Below are positions 1-6,905 of a stretch of DNA of 64,000 nt, in pieces. Each line of letters starts with the position of its first letter. Positions within the stretch are counted from its first letter, which is position 1. The translations under genes and the position numbers were made by a program. The notes below the pieces were generated by a model. The model was not told the origin of the DNA. It saw only the letters and a list, made by a program, of their open reading frames with translations, and did not search any database. Origin of the DNA: Ancylobacter sp. TS-1 (GTDB lineage Bacteria; Pseudomonadota; Alphaproteobacteria; Rhizobiales; Xanthobacteraceae); assembly GCF_009223885.1 (NCBI RefSeq), contig NZ_CP045144.1, positions 1,426,001 through 1,490,000 on the forward strand. The letters are read 5' to 3'.

Positions 1-197
1 AGCGCAAGAAGACCGCCGAACTGCTCAACACCATCATCAAGAACCGTTCGGTGATCGTGATCGAGCACGACATGAAGTTCGTCGAGGACATCGCCCACAA
101 GGTCACGGTGCTGCACCAGGGCAAGATTCTCTCGGAGGGCTCCATGGCCAAGGTCCAGGCGGACCCGAAGGTCATCGAAGTCTATCTCGGCCATTGA
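1..197 (+). CDS. urtD: ABC transporter ATP-binding protein, C-terminal end (UrtD-like), partial
   Basis: The window opens inside this gene, so only the last 64 codons or so are visible, read from base 3 to the TGA at 195-197. They contain the switch-histidine stretch VIVIEHDMKFV and the LHQGKILSEG segment found near the end of LivG/UrtD-type ATPases of the branched-chain amino acid/urea uptake family. It would be one of the two ATPases energising a periplasmic-binding-protein-dependent importer at the inner membrane. The stop lies 10 bases before the urtE start, so the two are surely co-transcribed. UrtD rather than LivG is chosen because of the formamidase downstream; an amide transporter (FmdE-type) is equally possible. 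Confidence 0.75.
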   Translation, partial: RKKTAELLNTIIKNRSVIVIEHDMKFVEDIAHKVTVLHQGKILSEGSMAKVQADPKVIEVYLGH

Positions 198-207
198 GGG
201 GCGGATC

Positions 208-897
208 ATGCTGAACGTATCCCACCTGCACGTCTCCTACGGCGAGAGCGAGGTGCTGCACGGCCTCAACTTCAAGGTCGCGCCCAACGAGATCATCGCC
301 ATCATGGGCCGCAACGGCATGGGCAAGACCACGCTCATGAAGTCGCTCATGGGCATCGTGCCGACCAAGAGCGGCACGGTGACGGTCGGCGACACCGACG
401 TGACCAAGTTCAAGAGCTATGAGCGCGTCGCCAGCGGCGTCGCCTACGTTCCCCAGGGCCGCATGATCTTCTCCACCATGACGGTGCAGGAGAACATCGA
501 GACCGGGCTCATTCCGCGCGGCGAGAGCACAGTGCCGCCGGATATCTACGAGCTGTTCCCGGTGCTTCTGGAGATGAAGGGCCGGCGCGGGGGCAACCTC
601 TCCGGCGGCCAGCAGCAGCAGCTCGCCATCGCCCGCGCGCTCGCCACCGCGCCCAAGGTGCTGCTGCTCGACGAACCGACCGAGGGCATCCAGCCCTCCA
701 TCATCCGCGAGATGGCGCGCACGCTGAAGCGCATCCGCGACGAACGCGGCCTGTCCATCGTCGTCTCGGAGCAGGTGCTCTCCTTCGCCCTCGACATCGC
801 CGACCGCGTGCTCGTCATCGAGAACGGCGAGATCGTCCACGAGGACGTGCGCGCCGACATCGACGAGGCGAAGGTCTCCAAGTTCCTTTCGGTCTGA
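208..897 (+). CDS. urtE: ABC transporter ATP-binding protein UrtE-like (urea/short-chain amide import)
   Basis: This is a 229-residue ATPase, the usual length for LivF/UrtE. Walker A GRNGMGKT is at residues 34-41, the ABC signature LSGGQ at 131-135, and Walker B VLLLDE with the following PTEGIQPSII at about 151-166. The EGIQPSII wording is typical of UrtE rather than LivF (inference from family knowledge). It should pair with the upstream ATPase and with permeases outside the window to import urea or small amides. It follows the UrtD end by 10 bases and precedes fmdA by 66 bases, so the operon probably links uptake to amide hydrolysis. The substrate could be formamide or acetamide instead of urea. 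Confidence 0.88.
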   Translation: MLNVSHLHVSYGESEVLHGLNFKVAPNEIIAIMGRNGMGKTTLMKSLMGIVPTKSGTVTVGDTDVTKFKSYERVASGVAYVPQGRMIFSTMTVQENIETGLIPRGESTVPPDIYELFPVLLEMKGRRGGNLSGGQQQQLAIARALATAPKVLLLDEPTEGIQPSIIREMARTLKRIRDERGLSIVVSEQVLSFALDIADRVLVIENGEIVHEDVRADIDEAKVSKFLSV

Positions 898-963
898 GCC
901 CCCCGCCAGACCGCCGTGCCCAGCCTGCCCACGTTTCCAGCTTGTCCCCGGGGAGAGAAACGC

Positions 964-2193
964 ATGACCGAGACGCTTATCAAAGTCGACCTGAACCAGT
1001 CGGCCTATGACAACGACATGGTTCACAACCGCTGGCACCCGGACATTCCGATGGTGGCCTGGGTGAAGCCCGGCGACGACTTCATCGTCGAGACCTATGA
1101 CTGGACCGGCGGCTTCATCAAGAACAACGATTCCGCCGACGACGTGCGCGACATCGACCTGTCGATCGTGCACTTCCTGTCCGGCCCCATCGGCGTCAAG
1201 GGCGCCGAGCCGGGCGACCTGCTGGTGGTCGACCTGCTCGACATCGGCGCCATGCCCGACAGCCAGTGGGGCTTCAACGGCTTCTTCTCCAAGAAGAATG
1301 GCGGCGGCTTCCTGACCGACCATTTCCCGCTGGCGCAGAAGTCGATCTGGGACTTCAAGGGCATGTACACCTCCTCGCGCCACGTGCCGGGGGTTAATTT
1401 CGCCGGGCTGATCCATCCCGGCCTGATCGGCTGCCTGCCCGACCCGAAGCTGCTCGAGACCTGGAACACCCGCGAGCAGGCGCTCATCGACACCAACCCG
1501 ACCCGCGTGCCCGCCCTCGCCGTCCCGCCCTTCGCCGCCACCGCCCATATGGGCCGGCTCACCGGCGACGCGAAGGCGGCCGCCGCGGCCACCGGCGCGC
1601 GCACCGTTCCCCCGCGCGAGCATGGCGGCAATTGCGACATCAAGGACCTGTCGCGCGGCTCCAAGATCTACTTCCCGGTCTATGTGGAAGGCGGCGGCCT
1701 CTCCATGGGCGACCTGCACTTCAGCCAGGGCGACGGCGAGATCACCTTCTGCGGCGCCATCGAGATGGCCGGCTGGGTGCACCTCAAGGTCGAGGTGCTG
1801 AAGGGCGGCATGGCCAAGTACGGGATCAAGAACCCGATCTTCAAGCCCTCGCCGGTCACGCCGAACTACAAGGACTACCTGATCTTCGAGGGCATCTCGG
1901 TCGACGAATATGGCGGCCAGCACTATCTCGACGTCCACATCGCCTATCGCCAGGCCTGCCTCAACGCCATCGAATACCTGAAGAAGTTCGGCTATTCGGG
2001 CGCTCAGGCCTATTCGATCCTCGGCACCGCGCCGGTGCAGGGCCACATCTCGGGCGTCGTCGACATCCCGAACGCCTGCGCCACCCTGTGGCTGCCGACC
2101 GAGATCTTCGACTTCGACATCAACCCGACCGCCGCCGGGCCGACCAAGTTCCTCGACGGCTCCATCGACATGCCGCTTTCACCGGACCTTTGA
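964..2193 (+). CDS. fmdA: Formamidase/acetamidase FmdA
   Basis: The product has 409 residues and is expected to hydrolyse formamide to formate and ammonia in the cytoplasm (FmdA_AmdA family). The N-terminus (TLIKVDLNQSAYDNDMVHNR) and the central REHGGNCDIKDLSRG block at about residues 219-233 are family hallmarks. The GDLHFSQGDGEI segment and the metal/active-site region follow it. The frame is open upstream to 916, but the ATG at 964 is chosen because GGGGAGAG lies 7-14 bases before it and the protein then starts as its homologues do. It sits between urtE and fmdB in one direction, matching the known fmd transporter-amidase arrangement of methylotrophs. Confidence 0.93.
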   Translation: MTETLIKVDLNQSAYDNDMVHNRWHPDIPMVAWVKPGDDFIVETYDWTGGFIKNNDSADDVRDIDLSIVHFLSGPIGVKGAEPGDLLVVDLLDIGAMPDSQWGFNGFFSKKNGGGFLTDHFPLAQKSIWDFKGMYTSSRHVPGVNFAGLIHPGLIGCLPDPKLLETWNTREQALIDTNPTRVPALAVPPFAATAHMGRLTGDAKAAAAATGARTVPPREHGGNCDIKDLSRGSKIYFPVYVEGGGLSMGDLHFSQGDGEITFCGAIEMAGWVHLKVEVLKGGMAKYGIKNPIFKPSPVTPNYKDYLIFEGISVDEYGGQHYLDVHIAYRQACLNAIEYLKKFGYSGAQAYSILGTAPVQGHISGVVDIPNACATLWLPTEIFDFDINPTAAGPTKFLDGSIDMPLSPDL

Positions 2194-2319
2194 CCCCCGC
2201 TTATGTCCGGTGCATGCGGGGCGGCGCAAAGCGCCGCCCCGCCCCACTTCACAGGATCCGGGGCGGCGGCTCAGCACGCCGCTCCACCTCCTCCGAGGAA
2301 ACGCCCAGAGGACACGCCG

Positions 2320-2676
2320 ATGCCCGTCTACGAATATCAATGCGAAAGCTGCGGCGACTTCACCGAGATGCGGCCGATGAGCGAGTATCAGGCGCCGCAA
2401 CCCTGCCCGGACTGCGGCACGCTCGCGCCCCGCGTGATGCTGACGGCGCCGCATTTCAGCGGCATGTCGCGCGAGAGCCTGGTCGCTCACTCGACCAATG
2501 AGCGCGCCGCCAACGCGCCGATGACGACGGGCGAGTTCGCCGCCAGGAAGCACCCGTCGAGCTGCTCCTGCTGCTCCGGCGGCATGAAGAGCCGCACCAA
2601 GAAGTCGAAGACCGCCACCGCGGCCAGCGGAGCCAAGAGCTTCCCCTCCGCGCGTCCGTGGATGATCAGCCACTGA
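2320..2676 (+). CDS. fmdB: FmdB-family zinc-ribbon protein
   Basis: This small protein of 118 residues starts MPVYEYQCESCG, the classic FmdB putative-regulator zinc ribbon. Cys8/Cys11 and Cys29/Cys32 form two CxxC knuckles within the first 35 residues. A second cysteine cluster (SSCSCCSGG) lies near residue 85 and the tail is basic. The longer open frame from 2203 was rejected because its first 39 residues are low-complexity and the homologous start is the ATG at 2320, preceded by GCCCAGAGGA. In the fmd operon of Methylophilus this protein was proposed to regulate formamidase expression. Its biochemical role is unproven, and here it is probably the last gene of the amide operon. Confidence 0.85.
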   Translation: MPVYEYQCESCGDFTEMRPMSEYQAPQPCPDCGTLAPRVMLTAPHFSGMSRESLVAHSTNERAANAPMTTGEFAARKHPSSCSCCSGGMKSRTKKSKTATAASGAKSFPSARPWMISH

Positions 2677-2685
2677 GCGGAGGCC

Positions 2686-2773
2686 GTCATCCCGGACGCG
2701 CCGCAGGCGCGATCCGGGATCGCGCAAACATCAAAGAGCGAATCCGGCTTCCACTGCGCTCGGCCGGGTTGAC
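2686..2773. repeat. Dispersed palindromic repeat, copy 1 (degenerate right arm)
   Basis: This is a two-armed intergenic repeat. The left arm (2686-2724) is an inverted repeat built on GTCATCCCGGACGCG and CGCGATCCGGGAT. The right arm (2740-2773) ends in GGCCGGGTTGACG and is more degenerate than the arms at 29.9 and 56.3 kb. It fills the convergent gap between fmdB and ggt, where folding of the transcript could help termination or mRNA protection (inference). Confidence 0.75.
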
Positions 2774-2796
2774 GCCCGGACCGGAAGCCGAAGGTT

Positions 2797-4563
2797 CTAC
2801 TCCCCGATGGCCACTCCCTCGCGGCGCGGATCGGCGGCGCCGACGAGACCCTGCGGGCCGATGGACACCGCCTGCACGCCCGAGGTCATCGGCGCCGTCT
2901 TCACCTCGAAGCCCAGCCGGCGCAGTTCCGGCGCCAGCGCCGTCGCCGCGCTCCCCTCCTCGATCTCCACCGCCTTGAAGCGCGCCAGCACGTTCGGCGC
3001 CGCGATGGCCTCGGCGAGCGGCAGGCCCCAGTCGATATGGGCGATCAGCGTCTTGGCGACATAGCCGATGATCTGGCTGCCCCCGGGCGAGCCGAGCGCC
3101 AGAACCGGGCGCCCCTGCTTCATCACCACCGTCGGCGCCATGGACGAGCGCGGCCGCTTGCCCGGCTCGACGCGGTTGGCCACCGGCACGCCGTCGCGGT
3201 GCGAGCGGAAGGAGAAGTCGGTGAGTTCGTTATTGAGCAGGAAGCCGCCGACCATGAGCCGCGACCCGAAGGCCGCCTCGATGGTCGAGGTCATGGAGGC
3301 GACATTGCCGGAGGCGTCGACGATGGTGATCTGCGTCGTCGAGGGCAGCTCCGGCGCCGTCCCGTCCGCCCGCGCCGGCGCCGCCATGGCGTGGTCCCAG
3401 TGCGGCGTGCCCGCCGCCGCCTCGGGCAGCGCGTCCGGGCGCGCGAGCGCGGCGGCCCGGCCGGCGAGGTAGTCCCGCGCGAGAAGGCCCCGCGTCGGCA
3501 TCGGCACATAGTCCTCGTCCGCCATGTAGCGTTCGCGGTCGGCGAAGGCGAGGCGCGAGGCGTCGGCGATCAGCCGCCAGGATTCCGGCGAGTCCGACCC
3601 CTTCGCCTTGAGGTCGTAGAAATCCAGCATGCCGAGGATCTGCCCGAGGGCGAGCGCCCCGGAACTCGGCGGCCCCATGCCGCACACGTCGAGCCCGCGA
3701 TAGGGCGCGCAGACGGGCGGGCGTTCCTTCACCCGGTATTCGCGCAGATCGCCAAGCGAGAGCAGCCCCGGATTGGCCGCGCCGCGCACCGTGCGCACGA
3801 TCTCCCGCGCCAGCGCGCCGCCATAGAAGGCATCCGCCCCACGCTCGCGCAGCAGCCGCAGCGTCCGGGCATAGGCCGGGTTCCGCAGCCGCGCGCCCTC
3901 CTTCAGCGGCGTGCCGCCCGGCAGGAAATAGGCGCTCGCGGCACGATCCCGCGCCAGCGTCTCCTTTTCCCCCTCGATCAGCCCGGCAAGGCGGGGCGAG
4001 ACGGCGAACCCCTTGTCCGCCAGCGCCAGCGCCGGCCGGAACAGCCTCGGCCAGCCGAGCCGGCCATAGCGCCGGTGGACCGTCTCCAGCAGGCGCGGCG
4101 TGCCGGGCGCGCCGACCGAGCGGCCGCCGACCACGGCATCGAGGAAGGCGAGCGGCGCGCCGGCCGCGTCCTGGAACAGCGTCGGCGTCGCCGCGCGCGG
4201 CGCGCTCTCGCGCCCGTCGAAGGTGGTGAGCGTCTTCGCCTTCGCGTCCCAATAGACGAGGAAGCCGCCGCCGCCGAGCCCGGAGGATTGCGGCTCGACC
4301 AGTCCGAGCACGAGCTGCGTCGCCACCAGCGCGTCGATGGCATTGCCGCCGGCGCGCAGCATCGAGGCGCCCGCCTCGGCAGCAAGCGGATTCGCCGCCG
4401 TCACCATCCAGCGACGCCCGGTCGCCACCTTCTGGCCGATACCGAGTGCGCTCGCCTGCTCCGGCGCATGCGCGTCGGAAGCCTGCTGCGCGCGGGCGAA
4501 CGGCGGGCAGCAAAGCACCGCCACCGCAAGGACGGCGACCAGCCGCGACCACGGGCTCCGCAT
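2797..4563 (-). CDS. ggt: Gamma-glutamyltransferase (glutathione hydrolase)
   Basis: This 588-residue exported enzyme cleaves the gamma-glutamyl bond of glutathione and transfers or hydrolyses the glutamyl group in the periplasm. Residues 1-26 form a signal peptide (MRSPWSRLVAVLAVAVL... ending AQQ). The autocatalytic cleavage site is the STTQITIVD motif, with the expected nucleophile Thr409, giving large and small subunits. The oxyanion/substrate loop LALGSPGGSQII is present. The ATG at 4563 is chosen over one at 4602 because TAAGGAGGCA lies just before it and the signal peptide then begins normally. It is monocistronic, convergent with fmdB. Confidence 0.93.
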   Translation of the reverse strand: MRSPWSRLVAVLAVAVLCCPPFARAQQASDAHAPEQASALGIGQKVATGRRWMVTAANPLAAEAGASMLRAGGNAIDALVATQLVLGLVEPQSSGLGGGGFLVYWDAKAKTLTTFDGRESAPRAATPTLFQDAAGAPLAFLDAVVGGRSVGAPGTPRLLETVHRRYGRLGWPRLFRPALALADKGFAVSPRLAGLIEGEKETLARDRAASAYFLPGGTPLKEGARLRNPAYARTLRLLRERGADAFYGGALAREIVRTVRGAANPGLLSLGDLREYRVKERPPVCAPYRGLDVCGMGPPSSGALALGQILGMLDFYDLKAKGSDSPESWRLIADASRLAFADRERYMADEDYVPMPTRGLLARDYLAGRAAALARPDALPEAAAGTPHWDHAMAAPARADGTAPELPSTTQITIVDASGNVASMTSTIEAAFGSRLMVGGFLLNNELTDFSFRSHRDGVPVANRVEPGKRPRSSMAPTVVMKQGRPVLALGSPGGSQIIGYVAKTLIAHIDWGLPLAEAIAAPNVLARFKAVEIEEGSAATALAPELRRLGFEVKTAPMTSGVQAVSIGPQGLVGAADPRREGVAIGE

Positions 4564-4700
4564 GACTGCCTCCTTAATAGGCGTGCACCAAAGATTGCGC
4601 ATCGTAACGCGAAGTGAACGGCAAATCCGCCTTCTCGGCGTGACGGACGGATGACGCAGCCGCGAATCGGGCTAAGCTTCAGATGTCGTCAACAATTGAA

Positions 4701-4791
4701 AGGAGGTGATCCAGTGTCTGATCGTCTTGATCTGCGGTCGTCGGTATCCGTGACCTGGACCATTGCCTCTTGCGAGGTCCGTGCCGCGTGA
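4701..4791 (+). CDS. Possible 25-codon ORF behind a near-perfect 16S-complementary ribosome binding site
   Basis: Bases 4699-4714 read AAAGGAGGTGATCCAG, fully complementary to the 16S rRNA 3' end. They run straight into a GTG at 4714 that opens 25 sense codons (VSDRLDLRSSVSVTWTIASC then EVRAA) and a TGA at 4789-4791. After it come a small hairpin (ACCGCC/GGCGGT) and a strong terminator at 4852-4880. The peptide matches no family I know. It could be a real microprotein, a leader peptide, or part of a short regulatory RNA. The feature start includes the ribosome-binding site; the codons begin at 4714. Support is positional only. Confidence 0.4.
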
Positions 4792-4851
4792 TGCGACACT
4801 TCGCACCGCCTTTTCGGCGGTTACCGGACCGGACCGCGGTCTGACATGGGA

Positions 4852-4880
4852 GGGGCTGTCCGCGAGGGCAGCCCCTCTTT
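4852..4880 (+). terminator. Rho-independent terminator upstream of the DUF188 gene
   Basis: GGGGCTGTCC and GGGCAGCCCC pair around a GCGA loop and are followed by TCTTTCTT. It ends the short transcription unit at about 4.7 kb, since the next gene starts only 34 bases later. Confidence 0.75.
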
Positions 4881-4913
4881 CTTGGTGAGGCGCCCTGTAA
4901 CTCCGGTTCTACT

Positions 4914-5387
4914 TTGACGAAGCCGATACTCATCTATATCGACGCCGACGCCTGCCCGGTGAAGGAGGAGACCTACCGCGTCGCCGCCCGCCACCGCATC
5001 AAGGTGTTTCTGGTCGCCAACGCCTTCATCGCCGTGCCGCGCGACGTCGAGGTCGAGCGGGTCATCGTGCCGGCCGGGCTCGACGTCGCCGACGACTGGA
5101 TCGCCGAGCGGGTGGAGGAAGGCGATCTCGTCATCACCGCCGACGTGCCGCTCGCCGCGCGGGTCGTCGCCCGGGGCGCCGAGGCCATCGGGCCGACCGG
5201 AAAGCCTTTCACCGCCTCGTCCATCGGCATGCAGCTCGCCACCCGCAACCTGATGGCGGATCTGCGCGAGGCGGGCGAGATCACACGCGGGCCCCGCCCC
5301 TTCTCCCCGCGCGACCGCTCGGAATTCCTTCAGTCTCTGGACCGCGCCATACAAAGACTGAAACGGAAAGGCTTCCTCGCGGGTTGA
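4914..5387 (+). CDS. YaiI/YqxD family protein (DUF188)
   Basis: The 157-residue product has the family opening [20 protein letters not shown], with the conserved DADACPVK motif near residue 10. Later come the blocks [22 protein letters not shown] and [23 protein letters not shown]. The family is a PIN-like nuclease fold of uncertain role. The start is a TTG at 4914; there is no ATG before the conserved DADACP block, so the TTG is the only sensible choice. A BKACE-family gene follows 30 bases later on the same strand and may be co-transcribed. The function remains unassigned. Confidence 0.85.
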   Translation: MTKPILIYIDADACPVKEETYRVAARHRIKVFLVANAFIAVPRDVEVERVIVPAGLDVADDWIAERVEEGDLVITADVPLAARVVARGAEAIGPTGKPFTASSIGMQLATRNLMADLREAGEITRGPRPFSPRDRSEFLQSLDRAIQRLKRKGFLAG

Positions 5388-5417
5388 CCCCGACACCAGC
5401 CCGACGAGGAGACACCG

Positions 5418-6170
5418 ATGCTGCAAGCCTGCCTGAACGGATCGCGCGGCAAGGACTTCCACCCCCATACGCCGCTCACCCCGTCGGAACTGGCGGCCGA
5501 TGCCGCCGCCGTCGTGTCGGCGGGCGCCGGCGAGCTGCATCTGCACCCGCGCGATGCCGGCGGCGCCGAGACGCTCGCCCCCGCCCCTGTCGCCGCCGCG
5601 CTGGAAGCGATCCGCGCCCGCGTGCCCAGCATACCCGTGGGCCTGTCGACCCATGCGGGAATCGCCGGCGAAAGGCTGGACGCGGTGCGCGGCTGGAAGG
5701 CGCTGCCGGACTATGTGTCGGTCAACCTCATCGAGCCGGACGCGCCGGAGATGATTGCCCTCGCCCTCTCGCGCGGCATCGGCGTGGAGGCGGGGCTGTG
5801 GTCGGTGGCGGACGCCGACCGCCTCGTGAAGCTGCCGCAGGCGCGGGAGTGCCTGCGCATCCTCATCGAGATCAACGAGCAGGACGAGGCCGAGGGCCTG
5901 GCGGCCGCCGCCGCCATCCGCACCGTGCTGGCCGCCGCCAGCCTCGACGTGCCGGTACTTCAGCACGGCTATGACGCCACCGTCTGGCCGCTCTACCGCG
6001 ACGCGCTGATGCGCGGCCTCGACGGGCGCATCGGTCTGGAGGACGGCAGGCACCTGCCCTCGGGCGAGGAAGCGGCCGACAATGCCGCGCTGATCAAGGC
6101 GGCGCTGGTGCTGGCGCGGGTACCGCCGAAACTCGCACCGGAAACAACGCCTTCCATCGCGGGCGGCTGA
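5418..6170 (+). CDS. BKACE family (DUF849) beta-keto acid cleavage-type protein
   Basis: This 250-residue TIM-barrel protein belongs to the 3-keto-5-aminohexanoate cleavage/BKACE family. Those enzymes use zinc and acetyl-CoA to condense and cleave beta-keto acids. Likely zinc ligands are His41 and His43 (ELHLHPRDAGG). VGLSTHAG around residue 79 and SVNLIEPDAPE follow in family order, and the C-terminal LQHGYDATVWPLYRDAL block is typical. It is shorter than the usual 270-310 residues, so it belongs to a short subgroup, and substrate cannot be predicted. The ATG is preceded by GACGAGGAGACACCG. The DUF188 gene lies immediately upstream. Confidence 0.82.
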   Translation: MLQACLNGSRGKDFHPHTPLTPSELAADAAAVVSAGAGELHLHPRDAGGAETLAPAPVAAALEAIRARVPSIPVGLSTHAGIAGERLDAVRGWKALPDYVSVNLIEPDAPEMIALALSRGIGVEAGLWSVADADRLVKLPQARECLRILIEINEQDEAEGLAAAAAIRTVLAAASLDVPVLQHGYDATVWPLYRDALMRGLDGRIGLEDGRHLPSGEEAADNAALIKAALVLARVPPKLAPETTPSIAGG

Positions 6171-6177
6171 AGGACAT

Positions 6178-6810
6178 CTACTTGGCCGCTGTCGGGATCA
6201 TCGCGCCGACCTCGCGGTCGGCCTCGCTAAGGCTCTCGCGCAGCCCCGCCGCGACGCCCTCGCGGTCGGCCTCGGGCCGATTCTGGCTCATCTTGCGCTT
6301 GCCTTCGAGCCGGGCGATCGGCAGCCGCACGCCGACGATCCCCTTCAATTGCGCCCGCACGAACGCCTCCGGCGCATCGGTGACCGCCCAGGGCGCGGCG
6401 CGCGGGCGCTCGTGGAGATCGGTCAACCGCGTCACCGCCTCGCGCAGCCGGTCCTCGTCCTCGAAGAACTCGACCGGCCCATAGGCATGAACCGCCGCAT
6501 AGTTCCAGGTCGGCACGACCTTGCCGTGCTCCTGCTTCGAGGCGTACCAGGACGGCGTGATGTAGGCTTCCGGCCCCTGAAAGATCACCAGCGCCTCGGC
6601 CAGCGGCAGCGCCTTCCATTGCGGGTTGGCCCTGGCGACATGGCCGTAGAGCACGCCCTGCGAACCCTCCCCCTCGTCGAGATAGAGCGGCAGCGGCGTC
6701 GCCAGCAGCCCCTCGGCGGTGGTGGTGACGAGCGTCGCCAGACGCGTCTCGCGCATCATCTGGAGCAGCGTGGCCGGGTCGTCTTCGCGAAAAGCGGGAG
6801 GCGTGTACAT
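6178..6810 (-). CDS. PaiB-like FMN-binding protein (negative transcriptional regulator family)
   Basis: The 210-residue protein opens MYTPPAFREDDPATLLQMMR and has the split-barrel FMN-binding fold of the PaiB family. Diagnostic blocks are ATPLPLYLD, ARANPQWKAL, VIFQGPEAYITPSWY, GKVVPTWNYAAVHAYGP and the C-terminal LKGIVGVRLPI. In Bacillus PaiB was named for repression of sporulation and protease genes, but most homologues are unstudied and may be flavin reductases or oxidases. It is convergent with the BKACE gene (7 bases between stops) and downstream of ppc in the same direction. Regulatory function is therefore only a family label. Confidence 0.85.
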   Translation of the reverse strand: MYTPPAFREDDPATLLQMMRETRLATLVTTTAEGLLATPLPLYLDEGEGSQGVLYGHVARANPQWKALPLAEALVIFQGPEAYITPSWYASKQEHGKVVPTWNYAAVHAYGPVEFFEDEDRLREAVTRLTDLHERPRAAPWAVTDAPEAFVRAQLKGIVGVRLPIARLEGKRKMSQNRPEADREGVAAGLRESLSEADREVGAMIPTAAK

Positions 6811-6905
6811 CGTTCAATCGTCGATGGCGGGCGGGAAGGCTCCACTATGACCCTCTCCCGCCGCGCCGTCATCTCCCGTCGCCCGAATGGGGCTCGGCGC
6901 CCCTC

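Noticed and set aside
172..2046. Long minus-strand frame of 624 codons across urtE and fmdA
   Set aside because: It is a GC-bias shadow of two well-supported genes and has low-complexity content with no family motif.
4699..4714. Remnant of a 16S rRNA 3' end (reverse complement match)
   Set aside because: Only 16 bases match, and they are correctly placed as a ribosome-binding site; no other rRNA sequence is present.
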